From assembly GCA_046719575.1 (NCBI GenBank), contig JBDNCP010000003.1, positions 1-64,000 on the forward strand: DNA of 64,000 nt, read 5' to 3'. A program made the translations under genes and the position numbers. This DNA is from Thermoleptolyngbya sp046719575 (GTDB lineage: Bacteria; Cyanobacteriota; Cyanobacteriia; Elainellales; Elainellaceae). This document shows positions 16,813-25,930 of the stretch, one piece after another. The notes under the pieces are model-generated. The model was not told the origin of the DNA, ran no database searches, and worked only from the letters and a program-made list of their open reading frames with translations. Position 1 is the stretch's first letter. Each line of letters begins with the position of its first letter.

Positions 16813-17895
16813 ATGAAACAGATTCCAGCATCCCTATTAACGTTAATCGCTGGCATTCTGATCACCCTGGTCAGCCTGTGGGTGGGTCAGCACCACGGCC
16901 TCTTGCCAGAGCAAGCGTCGGAAGCGGCGGTTTTGGTGGATCAGCTTTTTAACGTGATGGTAATGATAGCGACCGCGTTGTTTCTGGTCGTGATTGGGGC
17001 GATTCTGCTGTTTTGCTTTCGCTATCGCCGTGCGCCAGGAGACGAAGGCGACGGCATCCCCATCGAAGGCAACCTGCCGCTAGAGGCCTTCTGGACGGCG
17101 ATTCCCGCTATTTTGGTCATCGGGCTGGGGGTCTACAGTGTGCAGGTATTTCAAGAAATGGGCGGCTTTGACCCCGGCAGCGTCCACGCTGGGCACGGCA
17201 TGATGGGCGGCGCAGTATCGCAGGAAATGCCGTCGCACGACATGCATCCGATGCCGCAGGATTCGATCGCGATGATGGCGCAAGTTCCTGGTGATGGGGC
17301 GATCGCCACCGATGCCCCAACTGAATTGTTGGCAGAACTGCCCGATGGCACAGAGCCGCCTGCTAGGCCTGTTCCTCGCTATGGCTTTGGCGCTAGTCCC
17401 GCCGAAGGAGACCGCACGCCTGACCTCGTGGTGAACGTCACCGGAATGCAATATGCCTGGCTGTTTAACTATCCTGATAGCGGCATCATGGCGGGTGAAC
17501 TGCATATTCCCGTTGGCAAAGATATTCAGCTCAACCTCTCGGCGCAGGATGTGATCCACTCCTTCTGGGTGCCGCAGTTTCGCCTAAAGCAAGACGCGCT
17601 GCCAGGGCAATCCTCTGGGCTGCGGTTCGTGGCGACAAAAGTAGGCACATATCCGGTTGTATGTGCAGAACTCTGCGGTAGCTATCACGGCGGCATGAGA
17701 AGTCAGGTCATCGTCCACCCGCAAGACGAGTTTGACGAATGGCTCCGGCAAAACGCCATCGCGCAGCAGCAAAACCCGACGCAAACTGTGGCAGTGAATC
17801 CGGCGGATCTATCCGATGGCGACTATCTCGCGCCCTACGCTCAGGAAATGGGCGTGAGTGATCAGGTGCTTTCGCAATTGCGTTCGCCTTCCTAA
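16813..17895 (+). CDS. coxB: Cytochrome c oxidase subunit II
   Basis: Subunit II accepts electrons from cytochrome c6 or plastocyanin at its binuclear CuA centre and passes them to haem a. Two N-terminal helices (about 7-25 and 45-70, the latter ending in FRYRR) anchor a periplasmic or lumenal cupredoxin domain. All CuA ligands are visible: His249 (VIHSFWVPQF) and Cys284-x-Glu286-x-Cys288 with His292 and Met295 (CAELCGSYHGGM). The aromatic patch QYAWLF is present. Between helix 2 and the cupredoxin domain there is a Met/His-rich insert at about 125-157 (for example HAGHGMM, MPSHDMHPMPQD). First gene of the coxBAC operon. Confidence 0.96.
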   Translation: MKQIPASLLTLIAGILITLVSLWVGQHHGLLPEQASEAAVLVDQLFNVMVMIATALFLVVIGAILLFCFRYRRAPGDEGDGIPIEGNLPLEAFWTAIPAILVIGLGVYSVQVFQEMGGFDPGSVHAGHGMMGGAVSQEMPSHDMHPMPQDSIAMMAQVPGDGAIATDAPTELLAELPDGTEPPARPVPRYGFGASPAEGDRTPDLVVNVTGMQYAWLFNYPDSGIMAGELHIPVGKDIQLNLSAQDVIHSFWVPQFRLKQDALPGQSSGLRFVATKVGTYPVVCAELCGSYHGGMRSQVIVHPQDEFDEWLRQNAIAQQQNPTQTVAVNPADLSDGDYLAPYAQEMGVSDQVLSQLRSPS

Positions 17896-17979
17896 TGGGC
17901 GATCGCGCCTTTTTGCCATCAACGGCATTCATTCCCCGGCTCCGCGTTTTGATAAAAAACTGGTATATTCCCTCTGCGT

Positions 17980-19635
17980 ATGACTCAAGCACAAGTTCCA
18001 CTCGACGACGCAGCGATCGTTGCAGAACAAGACCATGCCCAGGTTCCCAAAGCTTGGAAGTGGTATCACTACTTTGGCTACAACATTGACCACAAGGTGA
18101 TTGGCATTCAATATTTGGTGACGGCGTTTGTGTTTTATCTCATCGGCGGCCTGATGGCCGTGGGCATGAGGATGGAGCTAGCCACGCCCGATCCCGATTT
18201 TGTCGATCCCAGCCTGTACAACGCGCTGCTGACCAACCACGGCACGATTATGATCTTCTTGTGGATTGTGCCTGCGGCGATCGGGGGCTTTGGCAACTAC
18301 TTGGTTCCCCTGATGATTGGCGCACGAGACATGGCGTTTCCCAACCTGAATGCGATCGCCTTCTGGCTCAACCCGCCCGCTGGTTTGCTGTTGCTAGGCA
18401 GCTTCTTTTTTGGCGGGGCGCAGGCCGGCTGGACTGCCTACCCGCCGCTGAGCGAAATCACCGCTCCCGTCGCCCAGTCGATGTGGATTCTGGCGATCGT
18501 GCTGGTGGGTACGTCCTCCATCCTGGGCGCGGTGAACTTTATTGTCACCATCATCATGATGCGGGTTCCCAGCCTATCGTGGGACAAGCTGCCGCTGTTT
18601 TGCTGGGCAATTTTGGCGACCTCGGCACTGGCGCTGGTGTCTACGCCTGTGCTGGCGGCGGGGCTGATCCTGCTGCTGTTTGATATCAACTTTGGCACAT
18701 CGTTTTATAAGCCAGATGCAGGCGGCAACATTATCATTTACCAACACTTGTTCTGGTTCTATTCGCATCCAGCAGTTTATCTGATGATTTTGCCGATTTT
18801 CGGCATGATGTCAGAGATTATCCCGGTCTATGCCCGTAAGCCGATTTTTGGATATAAGGCGATCGCCTACTCCAGTCTGGCCATTTGCCTAGTGGGTCTG
18901 TTTGTCTGGGTACACCATATGTTCACCAGCGGCACACCGCCCTGGATGCGGCTGTTTTTCACGATTTCCACGCTGATTGTGGCCGTCCCCACAGGGGTCA
19001 AGATTTTTAGCTGGGTCGCCACGCTATGGGGCGGCAAGATCCGCTTTACCACCGCGATGCTGTTTGCGGTGGGGCTATTGGGAATGTTCGTGCTGGGCGG
19101 TCTCAGCGGCATCACGCTGGGCACTGCCCCATTTGACATCCACGTTCATGACACATACTACATCGTGGCGCACTTCCACTATGTTCTGTTTGGCGGGTCG
19201 GTGTTTGGGCTATATGCCGCGATTTATCACTGGTTCCCCAAAATGACGGGCCGCATGATGAACGAGCGTCTAGGTCAGGTGCATTTCGTGATGACGTTCA
19301 TCGGCGCGAATCTCACCTTCTTGCCAATGCACTCGTTGGGAATGCACGGAATGCCGCGCCGCGTCGCCATGTATGACCCGCAGTTCACTGCGCTGAACCA
19401 GCTCTGCACCTTTGGCGCATTCATGCTGGCGGCTTCGCTGATCCCCTTCATCATCAACGCCGTGTGGAGCTGGACGCGCGGCCCCAAAGCCAGCGGCAAC
19501 CCCTGGAACGCGCTGACGCTGGAATGGACGACCGCCTCGCCGCCAATCATCGAAAACTGGGAAGTGCTGCCTGTGGTGACGCACGGCCCGTATGAGTATG
19601 GTATGGCGGAAAAAGCCGTCGCGGTGGAGTCATAG
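17980..19635 (+). CDS. coxA: Cytochrome c oxidase subunit I
   Basis: This is the catalytic subunit of the aa3-type terminal oxidase, with 551 residues and about 12 membrane helices. Metal ligands seen: His87 for haem a (NHGTIMIFLW), His263 with the cross-linked-type Tyr267 and His312/His313 for CuB (YSHPAVY and WVHHMF), His398 for haem a3 and His400 for haem a (VAHFHYV). In helix VI the sequence is YSHPAVY rather than GHPEVY, so the proton-gating Glu of A1 oxidases is replaced by the Tyr-Ser pair of A2-type oxidases, as known for cyanobacterial enzymes. It starts 84 bp after coxB; a heptamer tract separates it from coxC. Confidence 0.97.
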   Translation: MTQAQVPLDDAAIVAEQDHAQVPKAWKWYHYFGYNIDHKVIGIQYLVTAFVFYLIGGLMAVGMRMELATPDPDFVDPSLYNALLTNHGTIMIFLWIVPAAIGGFGNYLVPLMIGARDMAFPNLNAIAFWLNPPAGLLLLGSFFFGGAQAGWTAYPPLSEITAPVAQSMWILAIVLVGTSSILGAVNFIVTIIMMRVPSLSWDKLPLFCWAILATSALALVSTPVLAAGLILLLFDINFGTSFYKPDAGGNIIIYQHLFWFYSHPAVYLMILPIFGMMSEIIPVYARKPIFGYKAIAYSSLAICLVGLFVWVHHMFTSGTPPWMRLFFTISTLIVAVPTGVKIFSWVATLWGGKIRFTTAMLFAVGLLGMFVLGGLSGITLGTAPFDIHVHDTYYIVAHFHYVLFGGSVFGLYAAIYHWFPKMTGRMMNERLGQVHFVMTFIGANLTFLPMHSLGMHGMPRRVAMYDPQFTALNQLCTFGAFMLAASLIPFIINAVWSWTRGPKASGNPWNALTLEWTTASPPIIENWEVLPVVTHGPYEYGMAEKAVAVES

Positions 19636-19651
19636 AGGGATGGGGTGAGGG

Positions 19652-19735
19652 ACGGAAAAAACGAAAAACGAAAAACGAAAAGCGAAAAGCGAAAAGTGGA
19701 ACCTCTTCGTTCTTCTCTCTTCCCCCACTCCTGCA
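19652..19735. repeat. Mirrored heptanucleotide tract inside the cox operon
   Basis: GAAAAAC/GAAAAGC units on the plus strand are followed by a pyrimidine arm (TTCGTTCTTC-like). The centre (GTGGAACCTCTTC) resembles the centres of the tracts at 3757 and 54772. It lies between coxA and coxC and could fold into a hairpin in the operon transcript. Confidence 0.88.
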
Positions 19736-19792
19736 CCCCAACACTCCACCTTCCTTTCCCCAAATGACCTGAACCCCTGACAACACCCAACC

Positions 19793-20422
19793 ATGACTGA
19801 CGCAACTGCACCCACCGGAACGGCGATCGCCCCCGAAATGACTGCCGAGGCTCAGGCCCACGACCACGCGCATCCCGATTTGCGCGTTTGGGGGCTGCTG
19901 ACGTTCCTGATTTCCGAATCGCTGATGTTTGGCGGTTTTTTCGCCGCCTATCTGATGGTGCGCGGAGCGGCGAGCCACTGGCCACCAGAGGGCACGGAGG
20001 TGGAACTGCTGCTGCCGACGATCAACACCCTCATTCTGGTGTCGAGTAGCTTTGTGATTCACCTAGGCGATTCGGCAATTAAGAAAAACGACGTGAACGG
20101 ACTACGAAAGTGGTATGTCGTCACAGCGCTGATGGGCGCGGTCTTCCTTGCCGGACAGGCCTATGAATACGCAACGCTGGGCTATGGGCTAAAGACGAAT
20201 ATCTTTGCCAACTGCTTTTACCTGATGACAGGCTTTCACGGGCTTCATGTATTCATCGGGCTGTTGCTGATTCTGGGCGTATTGTGGCGATCGCGCCGTG
20301 AAGGTCACTATTCCGACCACAAGCACACAGGCGTAGAGATGGCAGAAATCTACTGGCACTTTGTAGACATTATCTGGATCATTCTGTTTGCGCTGCTCTA
20401 CATCCTGACTCAGTTCTCTTGA
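19793..20422 (+). CDS. coxC: Cytochrome c oxidase subunit III
   Basis: The 209-residue product is the short five-helix form of subunit III found in cyanobacteria. Features are an acidic/His N-terminus (AQAHDHAHPD), FLISESLMFGGFFAAYL with the conserved Glu, a central MGAVFLAGQAYEYATLGYG, the FHGLHVFIGLLLILGVLW helix with conserved His residues, and a final AEIYWHFVDIIWIILFALLYIL. Subunit III stabilises the oxidase and its proton uptake. It starts 157 bp after coxA, beyond the heptamer tract, and is the last gene of the operon. Confidence 0.96.
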   Translation: MTDATAPTGTAIAPEMTAEAQAHDHAHPDLRVWGLLTFLISESLMFGGFFAAYLMVRGAASHWPPEGTEVELLLPTINTLILVSSSFVIHLGDSAIKKNDVNGLRKWYVVTALMGAVFLAGQAYEYATLGYGLKTNIFANCFYLMTGFHGLHVFIGLLLILGVLWRSRREGHYSDHKHTGVEMAEIYWHFVDIIWIILFALLYILTQFS

Positions 20423-20480
20423 GTTCGCGCAGGCTTCCCGGCTTCATACAGATTTGCGCTTTTTGCGTTACATGATTTAC

Positions 20481-20620
20481 CTCGTTGACTGACAAAACAT
20501 TTATCGCTGGTGGCTAGAAGCCGCATCTACACAGGCGAAACCCGCCTACGTGGTTTTTGGGAAAGGGTAGAGAGTTGACGAAGGCCGACTTCGTTGATGG
20601 AGCAGCGGTTTCAACATCGC
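20481..20620. mobile_element. MITE-like element, family A, copy 1 (right end decayed)
   Basis: The left end CTCGTTGACTGACAAAAC and about 120 bp of the interior match the copies at 25764, 33537 and 46872. The interior includes the AAACCCGCCTACG segment and the GACGAAGGCCGACTTCG hairpin arm. The right terminal repeat has been lost or mutated beyond recognition near 20605-20620. It lies downstream of coxC. No coding capacity. Confidence 0.75.
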
Positions 20621-20663
20621 AACTGTTTTGCTTTATACACTCACACCGGGCGATCGCCTGGAT

Positions 20664-23600
20664 TTAGCGGCGCTTGCCCCGCTTGCCGGGCGGTTTTCTG
20701 CGGGACGACCGGGACTTGGATGCAGGGGGGCTGGGAGGTTGTGCGGCTGGGCTGGTGGCTGGCGATGCTACCGGTGGCGCAGTTTCAGCAGCAGGTTCCG
20801 CAGAGTTGCTAGAAGCGGGCTGGGCGGGCTGGGTCTGGACGACTGACTGGCGCGATCGCCCGCGTGCCTCTTCAATCCACAGGTTTGGGAAGATGCGCTG
20901 CCAAGGCGCGGGCTGAAGGATCTCCAGAAGCTGTGCCTCGGTGGTCTCTGCTAGGGCTGCAAAGGTCGTAATTCCAGCGGCAAACAGTTTTTGTTCGTAA
21001 ACAGGGCCAATGCCGTTAATTTCGTACAGCGGGTCGCGATCGGAATTCAGTTCGGGCGATCGCGCTGCCAATACCGCTGCTTCTGCAATCCAGGCATCGG
21101 GCGTAAACCGTTGCCATGCTGCTGGCTGGAGAATCGCCTGCAACTGTTGTGGGGTCGTAGCAGCAAGGTCTGTAAAGGTATAGATGCCTGCATCAAACAA
21201 CTTTTGCTCGTAGACTGGGCCGATGCCGTTGATGTCGCGCAGCGGGTCGCGGCGCACCTCGGCTGGTAGAGAGAAGGGCGATCGCCCGCTGATCACCTGC
21301 GCTTCCGCAATCCACGCCTCCGGATCAAACCGCTGCCAGCTTTCCGGCTGAATCAGGGAGCGCAACTGCTCTGGAGTCGCGGTAGCCAAATCTGCGAACG
21401 TGAAAATGCCGCCGTCAAATAGCTTCTGCTCATACACAGGGCCGATGCCATTGATGTCGCGCAGGGGGTCGTGGTGGGTGTCTGGGGGAATGTCCACGCC
21501 TTGAGCAAACCGAGCGGCTTCCTCAATCCATACAGCAGGAAAAATCGGTTGCCAGGCGGCAGGACGAATGATAGCCTGTACCTGTGTCGGAGTTAGCGCT
21601 GCCAAATCCGCGAAGGTATAGATGCCTGCACTAAACAGCTTTTGTTCATAAATTGGGCCGATACCGCTGATATCCCGCAGCGGATCGCGCCGTACTTCTG
21701 AAATCAGTCCCGCTGCCTGGATGATTTCGCTATCCTGCGGTGCAACCACAATGCTGGGCATGTCTGAGTGGGCAGGCGCGATGGTTACTCTCTCTCCTGC
21801 ATCCACTACATTAGCCTGCGTCGTCAGCGCCAATGGTAGCGACTCTAGCTGCAAGCGCATCTCAGCAAGTTGTGCTGTGAGGGTGTCTCGTTCTGTCTGA
21901 AGCGTCTCTCGCTGAGCCTGGGTCTCTGCCTGCGCTTGTCGGAGGGCTTTGCATTCGGTTTCAAGGCTCTGGACGCGCGATCGCCATTCTGCTTCGGTTT
22001 TCTCTATCTGAGTGCGGAGAGCGACCCCTTCCGTTTCAACCGCAGTGCGATCATCGTTCACAGTTGCTAGCTGAGCTTGCAGTACAGCAATCTGCCCCTG
22101 TAGCGCGAGCCGTTCCTGCTCCCGTTCTTGAGCCACATTCTCCTGTTGCTTCTGTATAGAAGCTAGCTCAGCCTCAAACTCATTTCGCTCATCCGTCACT
22201 TGAGTAAGTTGCTCTCGTAGTATTTCCAATTCCGACTCTAGAGCAACCTTTGCACTGTTCGCATGATCCCGCACCTCTTGCAACTGAGTCCGCAGCGTGT
22301 TCACTTCTGATTCCAGCGTCTCTCGTCCGCTTTCAAATTCGTCAAACTGAACTTGCAGTGTAGTTAAATCAGCTTCAAATGCATTGCGTTCACTTTCAAG
22401 CTCGCCAATCCGTGTGTTGAGTGTGGTAATCTCTGCCTCAAACGCATCCTTTTCTAGAGTAATCTCGTTGATTTGAGCGTGCAGTATAGACAGCTCAGCT
22501 TTGTGGCGATCGCCCTCTTGCGTCTTTTCTTCTAGGCGTGCCCGAAGCAGTACAAGCTCTGCCTCAAGTGCGTTCCGCTCAGCGGTCAGTTTTTGTATCT
22601 GAGGACGCAGGCTGCTCAGTTCAGTTTCAAAAGCAGAGCGCTGTTCGGCAATTTCATTTAGCTGGGCCCGCAATGCCTCAGTCTGAGCTACAAGTTCACT
22701 ACGTTCCGCGGCTACAGCGCTCAACTGAGTCTGCAGGGCAGCCAGTTCAGCTTCCAGCGTGTCTTGTGTGGCCGTGTTGTCTACAAGCTGCTTATTGAGG
22801 GCAGTCAAGTTGACTGTCAGTGCATCGCGCTCCTGCAAGATTTCGTTGAACTGAGTTTGCAGCGCCGCAAATTGTAAGGTAGCAGTTTCTCGTTCAGCGG
22901 CGATCGCCTCTAGCTGTGTTCGCAGTTCTGTCAACTCTTGCATCGCAGACTCGCCCGCCGCCGTAGCATCCACAAGCTGAGCGCGGAGGGTGGTCAGTTC
23001 GGCACTCAGAGCCTCACGCTGGGCAGTCAGCGCCTCACTCTGCGACAACAGTTCTGCCCGTGCTGCCGCCTCTTCTGCCCGCCCGCGAGTTGCCTCAGCT
23101 ACGCTGGCCCGCAGCAGCGTCACCTCTGTCTCTAATTCCTGTCGCGTCGCCTTCTCATGGTCAAGCTCCAGACGCAGGGCTGACAAAACACCTTCCGCTT
23201 CAGAAACAACCGCTTCAGCGTTTGCAGCTTGCGATCGCACCCTCTCCAGTTCTGTGTGTAATTCTGTCTCTAATCCCTCCAATTCCGTGAGCCGCAATCG
23301 CAGCGATACTCGTTCCTGGTCTATGCCATCCTTTTCGCGCTGAGTTAGTTCAAGCTGCGATCGCAGGTCGCCTAGCTGGGCTTCCAAGTCTGCCTTTTCT
23401 ACCTGCGCTGACTGCAACAGAGTCCGGAGGTTCCGCATTTCTTCCTCCACAGCAACATCTGAATCGTGCTGTGCTTCTAGCGCTTGCTGAAGCGAGATAA
23501 TCTGATTTGTTAGTTCGTGCCGTTCAGCATTCGCTTGATGCAGCTCTGCGCTTGCAGCTTCTAGGTCGGCAGCGATCGCCTCTCGTTCGCGCTGGCTGCT

Positions 23601-25241
23601 CTCAAGCTGATCGTGCAGTGCCGCCAGATCAGCCTGATGATGCTCTATCTGAGGTCGAAGCTGCGCGAAATCGATCGGTTTTCCAGGGTTCAGCGTTTCG
23701 CCTACAAAGGCCGCATAAAGGCCGCTTAGCGCCTGCCAGTAGCTCTCCTTTTCGTGAGTAAGACTTGCCAGCATTTGGCGGAGTTGGTCTAGGTCAGCCG
23801 CGCGGTCAGATTGTTCTGCACGAGCAGTTTCCAACTTTACTTCTAGCTGAGTCCGCAGGGTGTCGGCATCCTGCAAGCGCGATCGCAGCGTTTCGACTTC
23901 CAGTTCCAGTGCTTGCTTTTCTGACTGGAGTGTTGCCACAAGCGAAGGTGCTTGCTTCGGTTCACCAATCAGCGCTTGTGGAAGCGCCAACCCTGTCACT
24001 AGCGAATTCTGAACCCCCTCTGTTACAAGTTCATCTTTCAGTTCAGCTTTACGTTCACCTTCATCTTCGCATATACTTTTCTGCTCGAGAGTCGGCAAAG
24101 TGCTATCGACTGTTTCTGACAGCGTGCTTTCTAATGGAGCTTCTGCGTCCGACTCATCGACAAGTTCAGGTTCTAATTCTGGTTCCTTCTCTCGATCACT
24201 CTCTGGCTCGCTGATGATTTCAGCATCCATCACTTTAATATCAGGGTTTAACTCCAGGAATGGTTCAGGCTCAGGTTCAACAACTGGTTCCTGTTTTGAA
24301 GATTCTCTGGTGTCAACTTCGGAACTCATGTTTTCTGGCTCGCCATCAGCTTGTGGAACTTCAACCTCATCAGCCTGTTCTTCTAACTGTTCCGCTATGA
24401 GTTCAGTGTCCGACCCGTCTTCCATCACTACTGCATCTGTTACCAATCTCCAGCCTGTGTCAGCAGGAATGCGGGTTTGAGCGCTATTGGTGATGACTTT
24501 GGCAGCCGCCGCTGGGCGAGTCGTTGCTGGATCGGGCGATCGCCCCAGCGACACTGCCTGTTCCATAGCAGACAATTCCCGACTCCGCCGACGAGCCTGC
24601 CGCGCCAGTACAAATTGCACCAGCTTCAGCAAGCCACCCAGCACCAGCAGCGGCAGCAGCACCCACTTCAGCAGAGAGCCGATGCCGCGCCCACCGAGAA
24701 CCACCTCGTCAGGGGCGATCGCCCCGATTTTGGGTCTGCCTGCATCCAGAGCCACCTGCCTTGCCTCAGCCAGCAGCGCTTGTCCATCGGGCGATGCGGT
24801 CAGGCTTTGCGCTACGGCGGCAACGCGAGAACCCGATCGATAGGCGATCGCCCCCACCTGCTCTAGTGGATACCGCGCATCCGTAGGTAAGACTTCTTGG
24901 GGAACTGCCAGCTTCACCACGCGGGCTTTGGTCTGCTGGGTCAACTGGCTGGCGATCGCATAGCCAATCCCATCTTTCCCCGGTTTGGAAATGACCTCGG
25001 CGGTATCGTCAGATTTCAGCAACACCCAGTTCACTGCTGCTGGCAGTGCATCTGGTAGTACAGGTCCATACTGCTGCAAAACAGCCCGCGTTTCGCTGGC
25101 GGCCGGCCGGTCGATCACGCGAATAGGCTTGGGCGCAGCCAGACCCACAGGCATCATCCCCAACAGCACAAGCAAAAGACCCGACGCAGCCAGACCAACC
25201 GAAGCACAACGGTCTGCCCGAAAACCAAAATTTTGCGACAT
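20664..25241 (-). CDS. Giant membrane-anchored coiled-coil protein with four C-terminal helix-hairpin-helix repeats
   Basis: The 1525-residue protein is built in five parts. (1) A signal-like N-terminal helix (about 14-36, LAASGLLLVLLGMMPVGLAA). (2) An exported domain to about 185 that slightly resembles part of a phosphate-binding-protein fold. (3) A membrane helix at about 189-213 followed by ARQARRRSR, so by the positive-inside rule the rest is cytoplasmic. (4) An acidic region (about 280-400), then a very long heptad-rich coiled coil (about 440-1140). (5) Four repeats of about 72 residues starting near 1183, 1256, 1329 and 1400, each with a DPLRDINGIGPVYEQKLF-type core, and a basic tail (SRSSRRKPPGKRGKRR). 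The GIGPVYEQKL cores are H3TH/helix-hairpin-helix elements of the COG3743/DUF4332 kind, usually DNA- or protein-binding. Function unknown. Confidence 0.9.
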   Translation of the reverse strand: MSQNFGFRADRCASVGLAASGLLLVLLGMMPVGLAAPKPIRVIDRPAASETRAVLQQYGPVLPDALPAAVNWVLLKSDDTAEVISKPGKDGIGYAIASQLTQQTKARVVKLAVPQEVLPTDARYPLEQVGAIAYRSGSRVAAVAQSLTASPDGQALLAEARQVALDAGRPKIGAIAPDEVVLGGRGIGSLLKWVLLPLLVLGGLLKLVQFVLARQARRRSRELSAMEQAVSLGRSPDPATTRPAAAAKVITNSAQTRIPADTGWRLVTDAVVMEDGSDTELIAEQLEEQADEVEVPQADGEPENMSSEVDTRESSKQEPVVEPEPEPFLELNPDIKVMDAEIISEPESDREKEPELEPELVDESDAEAPLESTLSETVDSTLPTLEQKSICEDEGERKAELKDELVTEGVQNSLVTGLALPQALIGEPKQAPSLVATLQSEKQALELEVETLRSRLQDADTLRTQLEVKLETARAEQSDRAADLDQLRQMLASLTHEKESYWQALSGLYAAFVGETLNPGKPIDFAQLRPQIEHHQADLAALHDQLESSQREREAIAADLEAASAELHQANAERHELTNQIISLQQALEAQHDSDVAVEEEMRNLRTLLQSAQVEKADLEAQLGDLRSQLELTQREKDGIDQERVSLRLRLTELEGLETELHTELERVRSQAANAEAVVSEAEGVLSALRLELDHEKATRQELETEVTLLRASVAEATRGRAEEAAARAELLSQSEALTAQREALSAELTTLRAQLVDATAAGESAMQELTELRTQLEAIAAERETATLQFAALQTQFNEILQERDALTVNLTALNKQLVDNTATQDTLEAELAALQTQLSAVAAERSELVAQTEALRAQLNEIAEQRSAFETELSSLRPQIQKLTAERNALEAELVLLRARLEEKTQEGDRHKAELSILHAQINEITLEKDAFEAEITTLNTRIGELESERNAFEADLTTLQVQFDEFESGRETLESEVNTLRTQLQEVRDHANSAKVALESELEILREQLTQVTDERNEFEAELASIQKQQENVAQEREQERLALQGQIAVLQAQLATVNDDRTAVETEGVALRTQIEKTEAEWRSRVQSLETECKALRQAQAETQAQRETLQTERDTLTAQLAEMRLQLESLPLALTTQANVVDAGERVTIAPAHSDMPSIVVAPQDSEIIQAAGLISEVRRDPLRDISGIGPIYEQKLFSAGIYTFADLAALTPTQVQAIIRPAAWQPIFPAVWIEEAARFAQGVDIPPDTHHDPLRDINGIGPVYEQKLFDGGIFTFADLATATPEQLRSLIQPESWQRFDPEAWIAEAQVISGRSPFSLPAEVRRDPLRDINGIGPVYEQKLFDAGIYTFTDLAATTPQQLQAILQPAAWQRFTPDAWIAEAAVLAARSPELNSDRDPLYEINGIGPVYEQKLFAAGITTFAALAETTEAQLLEILQPAPWQRIFPNLWIEEARGRSRQSVVQTQPAQPASSNSAEPAAETAPPVASPATSPAAQPPSPPASKSRSSRRKPPGKRGKRR

Positions 25242-25474
25242 GAGGAGGAATTGGCAAAAGGTGAATAAAATCTGTGCAGTGTAGGCGATCTAAATGGTCA
25301 TAGAACGCCAACCCAACTCGACCTGCTAAAACACTGCCAAATGTAAAAAACTGAGCGCTACGCCCCAGCGAACCACCATCCTTATCTAGGAATAGTCCAG
25401 AGACCTGATTTGCGTCAGTTGTACAGAACACAAGCGATGTCGATGTGCCTTAAGCAATTCCTAAAGTTTGCAGC

Positions 25475-25627
25475 TTGGTTGACTGACAAATCTTTTGCCT
25501 AGGCCAGGTTGAGCGACGTCAAACCCAGTACCAGCTTAAACTCGGTTGGGTTACGCTGACGCTAACCCCACTTACAAACCCCACTTACAAGAGGATCAGG
25601 ATTTCAGGAGTTTTGTCCGTCAATCAG
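25475..25627. mobile_element. MITE-like element, family B, copy 1
   Basis: The left end TTGGTTGACTGACAAAT and right end GTTTTGTCCGTCAATCAG form imperfect terminal inverted repeats related to family A. The first 30 bp, including TCTTTTGCCTAGGC, match the copy at 28854, but the interior differs. No target duplication is visible. No coding capacity. Confidence 0.65.
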
Positions 25628-25644
25628 GATTGGCAGTTTTAGAT

Positions 25645-25724
25645 TGAACCTCTTGCATGAATGCTGTTTTGAGGGCGTGAATCGTGGCGCGGTACCGCCG
25701 CGCCACGATTCACGCAAGAAGTCT
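25645..25724. repeat. Palindromic repeat unit, copy 1
   Basis: An 80-bp unit beginning TTGAACCTCTTGCATGA contains a near-perfect inverted repeat: GCGTGAATCGTGGCGCGG pairs with CCGCGCCACGATTCACGC around a TACCG-like centre. The same unit occurs inside the family-B element at 28893-28972. Very stable as a cruciform or RNA hairpin. Confidence 0.85.
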
Positions 25725-25763
25725 ATTGCTGATTTAACCTGATGTGTTGCAAGAGTTTCAGCT

Positions 25764-25930
25764 CTGATTGACTGACAAAACTTGGGCATCAGGCGGTTGA
25801 AACTGCTGCTCCATCAGCGAAGTTGGTCTTCGCCGACTCTCTACCCTTACCCAAAACCCGCGTAGGCGGGTTTTGCCTGTGCAGGCGCGGCTTCCAGTCG
25901 CCAGTAGTCAATATTTTGTCGGTCAACGAG
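25764..25930. mobile_element. MITE-like element, family A, copy 2, with 9-bp target duplication
   Basis: The 167-bp element has ends CTGATTGACTGACAAAAC and, inverted, CTCGTTGACCGACAAAAT. It is flanked by the exact direct repeat GTTTCAGCT at 25755-25763 and 25931-25939, the mark of a transposition event. The interior matches the other family-A copies and has several hairpins. No open frame. Confidence 0.88.

Noticed and set aside
24477..24866. Plus-strand frames inside the giant coiled-coil gene
   Set aside because: Antisense shadows; the minus-strand frame is continuous for 1525 codons with clear domain structure.
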